This document shows, piece after piece, positions 63,162 to 64,000 of a stretch of DNA of 64,000 nucleotides. A program made the position numbers and the translations under genes. Every line of letters starts with the position of its first letter. The first letter of the stretch is position 1. Source of the DNA: DATEMU01 sp964414585 (GTDB lineage Bacteria > Planctomycetota > Phycisphaerae > UBA1845 > UTPLA1). The stretch is from positions 30,551-94,550 of the forward strand of contig CAYPXR010000094.1 in assembly GCA_964414585.1 (NCBI GenBank). The letters run 5' to 3'. The notes beneath the pieces were generated by a model. The model saw nothing but the letters and a program-made list of their open reading frames with translations. It was not told the DNA's origin and searched no databases.

Positions 63162-63395
63162 TCATTTCAAGGGCAGACGCACGCGAGGCATTAGGGTTCC
63201 CGGTTGAGTTTTTAGCGCCCTTGCGAGACTCTCGATAGTTTCAATACGAACCGACCGTAACCCCCTCTCGATCAGGCTGATATGCGTCCGATGAAGCCCT
63301 GCGGCATCTGCAAGCGCTTCTTGCGACATCTTGCGGCGCGCCCGGGCCTTGCAGACCTTGTCGCCGAACTCCTGTCTGAAGGTTAATCCTCGCAC
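63162..63395 (-). CDS. XRE-family regulator, possible restriction controller
   Basis: This small DNA-binding protein is 77 residues if GTG 63395 is the start; upstream codons in the open frame look unlike coding sequence. The helix-turn-helix GDKVCKARARRKMSQEALAD followed by AAGLHRTHISLIERGLRSVR is classical Cro/C1 with the LHRTHISLIERG recognition helix. Its relatives include restriction-modification controller (C) proteins. It lies near the hsd operon, but at the far end, so control of those genes is only possible. It is divergent from the gene at 63515. Confidence 0.7.
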   Translation of the reverse strand: MRGLTFRQEFGDKVCKARARRKMSQEALADAAGLHRTHISLIERGLRSVRIETIESLARALKTQPGTLMPRVRLPLK

Positions 63396-63514
63396 ACTTG
63401 AAAAACATGCAAGAACATAGACAATTGAGCCACAGACAATGCGCAACAAAGACGGAATTACCGCCGGCAATCGAATGCAGCAGGAGACACAGATTTAGGG
63501 TGCGGAGGTTCAGA

Positions 63515-63907
63515 ATGTTCGAGGAAATCCCCGACAACGAACTGAGCCTCAACCAATTGGCATCGCAAAAGCTCCGAGAGGCCAACGTCCAGCCGGAATC
63601 GTGGAGCCTGTACGTTTTGCAACTAGCGCGGTGGGGGCTATCAAGACTTGGAGCGAGCAACCAAATCCACCCAGACCTCTGGTGGGCGATGGACCTGCGA
63701 CTCGACGACCTACTCGGCCATGAGCCTCGCAGGGTCATGCGGGAGAACTTCGAAGAGAACCCCTCCGAAAGAAACCTAGAGGCGAGCGACCTCGAATCCC
63801 TGAGCCCGATCGATGCGGCGAGGGAAATACTCGCGTTTATCCACAACCAGCAACCGGTGGCAAATCTGGCGTGGCCGGGGAACATCTTCCCCGGTCAGAC
63901 ACGCTAG
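63515..63907 (+). CDS. Small acidic protein of unknown function
   Basis: This is a 130-residue protein. ATG 63515 follows GGAGG with 6-nt spacing. It is helix-rich and acidic (MFEEIPDNELSLNQLASQKLRE near the N-terminus, followed by WSLYVLQLARWGLSRLGA). No family was recognised. It is divergent from the XRE gene across about 119 bp, a layout often seen for a regulated gene next to its regulator. The last 93 bp of the window hold no gene that I can support. Confidence 0.6.
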   Translation: MFEEIPDNELSLNQLASQKLREANVQPESWSLYVLQLARWGLSRLGASNQIHPDLWWAMDLRLDDLLGHEPRRVMRENFEENPSERNLEASDLESLSPIDAAREILAFIHNQQPVANLAWPGNIFPGQTR

Positions 63908-64000
63908 CGACCATTGAAGCCGGACGGGGCGAATCATGTCGAGTCGTTGAATTGAACGGGTTTATTAATGGCCGTAGCGGTGCGGATCCGAAAAGCCGGG

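Noticed and set aside
48664..64000. Second tRNA 3'-half repeat (attR) in the window
   Set aside because: I scanned by eye for TTCGAGTCCTGCAACGCCCA on both strands and saw no second copy; a degenerate one could have escaped me.

Overview
The window reads as a GC-rich chromosomal segment from a member of the Planctomycetota, possibly the Phycisphaerae side of the phylum. The evidence is indirect but consistent. There are large secreted proteases ending in dockerin-like Ca-binding modules, a PEP-CTERM protein, a GEVED-type domain, a Ser/Thr kinase with an N-terminal zinc ribbon, several PQQ-type beta-propeller proteins, a BatA/DUF58 pair, and many GTG and TTG starts. No rRNA or other phylogenetic marker is present, so the placement is an inference.

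Region 1 (1-11.1 kb) holds the end of pyruvate phosphate dikinase and then an exported-protein region. It contains two subtilisin-family proteases, an unknown secreted protein between them, a small minus-strand lipoprotein pair and a secreted carboxypeptidase-regulatory-like protein. A 51-bp segment of one of the small minus-strand genes recurs behind the first protease, which points to an old tandem duplication. Region 2 (11.1-17.1 kb) has polyphosphate kinase 2, an anti-sigma-type ATPase, an HNH endonuclease, ComEC and a DUF4097-like lipoprotein. Region 3 (17.3-22 kb) is a tight three-gene cassette (HemN/HemW-like radical SAM enzyme, chorismate-lyase-like protein, FAD oxidoreductase) that looks biosynthetic. 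It meets a convergent PEP-CTERM protein that carries a caspase-like Cys motif. Region 4 (22.2-32.5 kb) has a sodium:solute symporter operon, a thioesterase, a small transporter-like protein, a beta-propeller protein, and a glycosyltransferase / LolD-like ATPase / giant FtsX permease run. Region 5 (32.6-48.5 kb) is mostly housekeeping: moeA, miaA, BatA/DUF58, clpS, a flavoprotein, a UPF0175/DUF3368 toxin-antitoxin pair, a protein kinase, a trypsin-like dockerin protease and a phosphohexomutase.

Region 6 (48.6 kb to the window end) is an integrative element inserted at the 3' half of a tRNA-Val(CAC) gene. Its tyrosine recombinase runs into the tRNA antisense strand, so the last 12 residues and the stop codon are encoded by the tRNA. 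The element carries an XRE regulator in front of the integrase and a chain of four overlapping genes that includes an excisionase-like protein missed by length cut-offs and a P-loop DUF3631-like helicase. It also carries iteron-like repeats, a structured 485-bp non-coding interval, and a type I restriction-modification operon. In that operon hsdS and hsdR are separated by an AlbA_2/Schlafen-type protein and a DUF3800 protein. A frameshifted gene, a second XRE regulator and an unknown small protein follow. The right attachment site is not visible, so the element continues beyond base 64000.

A dispersed heptamer-like repeat (TTCGCTA / TTCGTCA type) occurs at five intergenic places. It forms a perfect 26-bp stem after miaA and supplies that gene's last codons. 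The strongest candidates for something undescribed are the radical SAM/chorismate-lyase-like/FAD cassette, the restriction operon with its two inserted genes, and the structured non-coding stretches and phased repeats of the integrative element.
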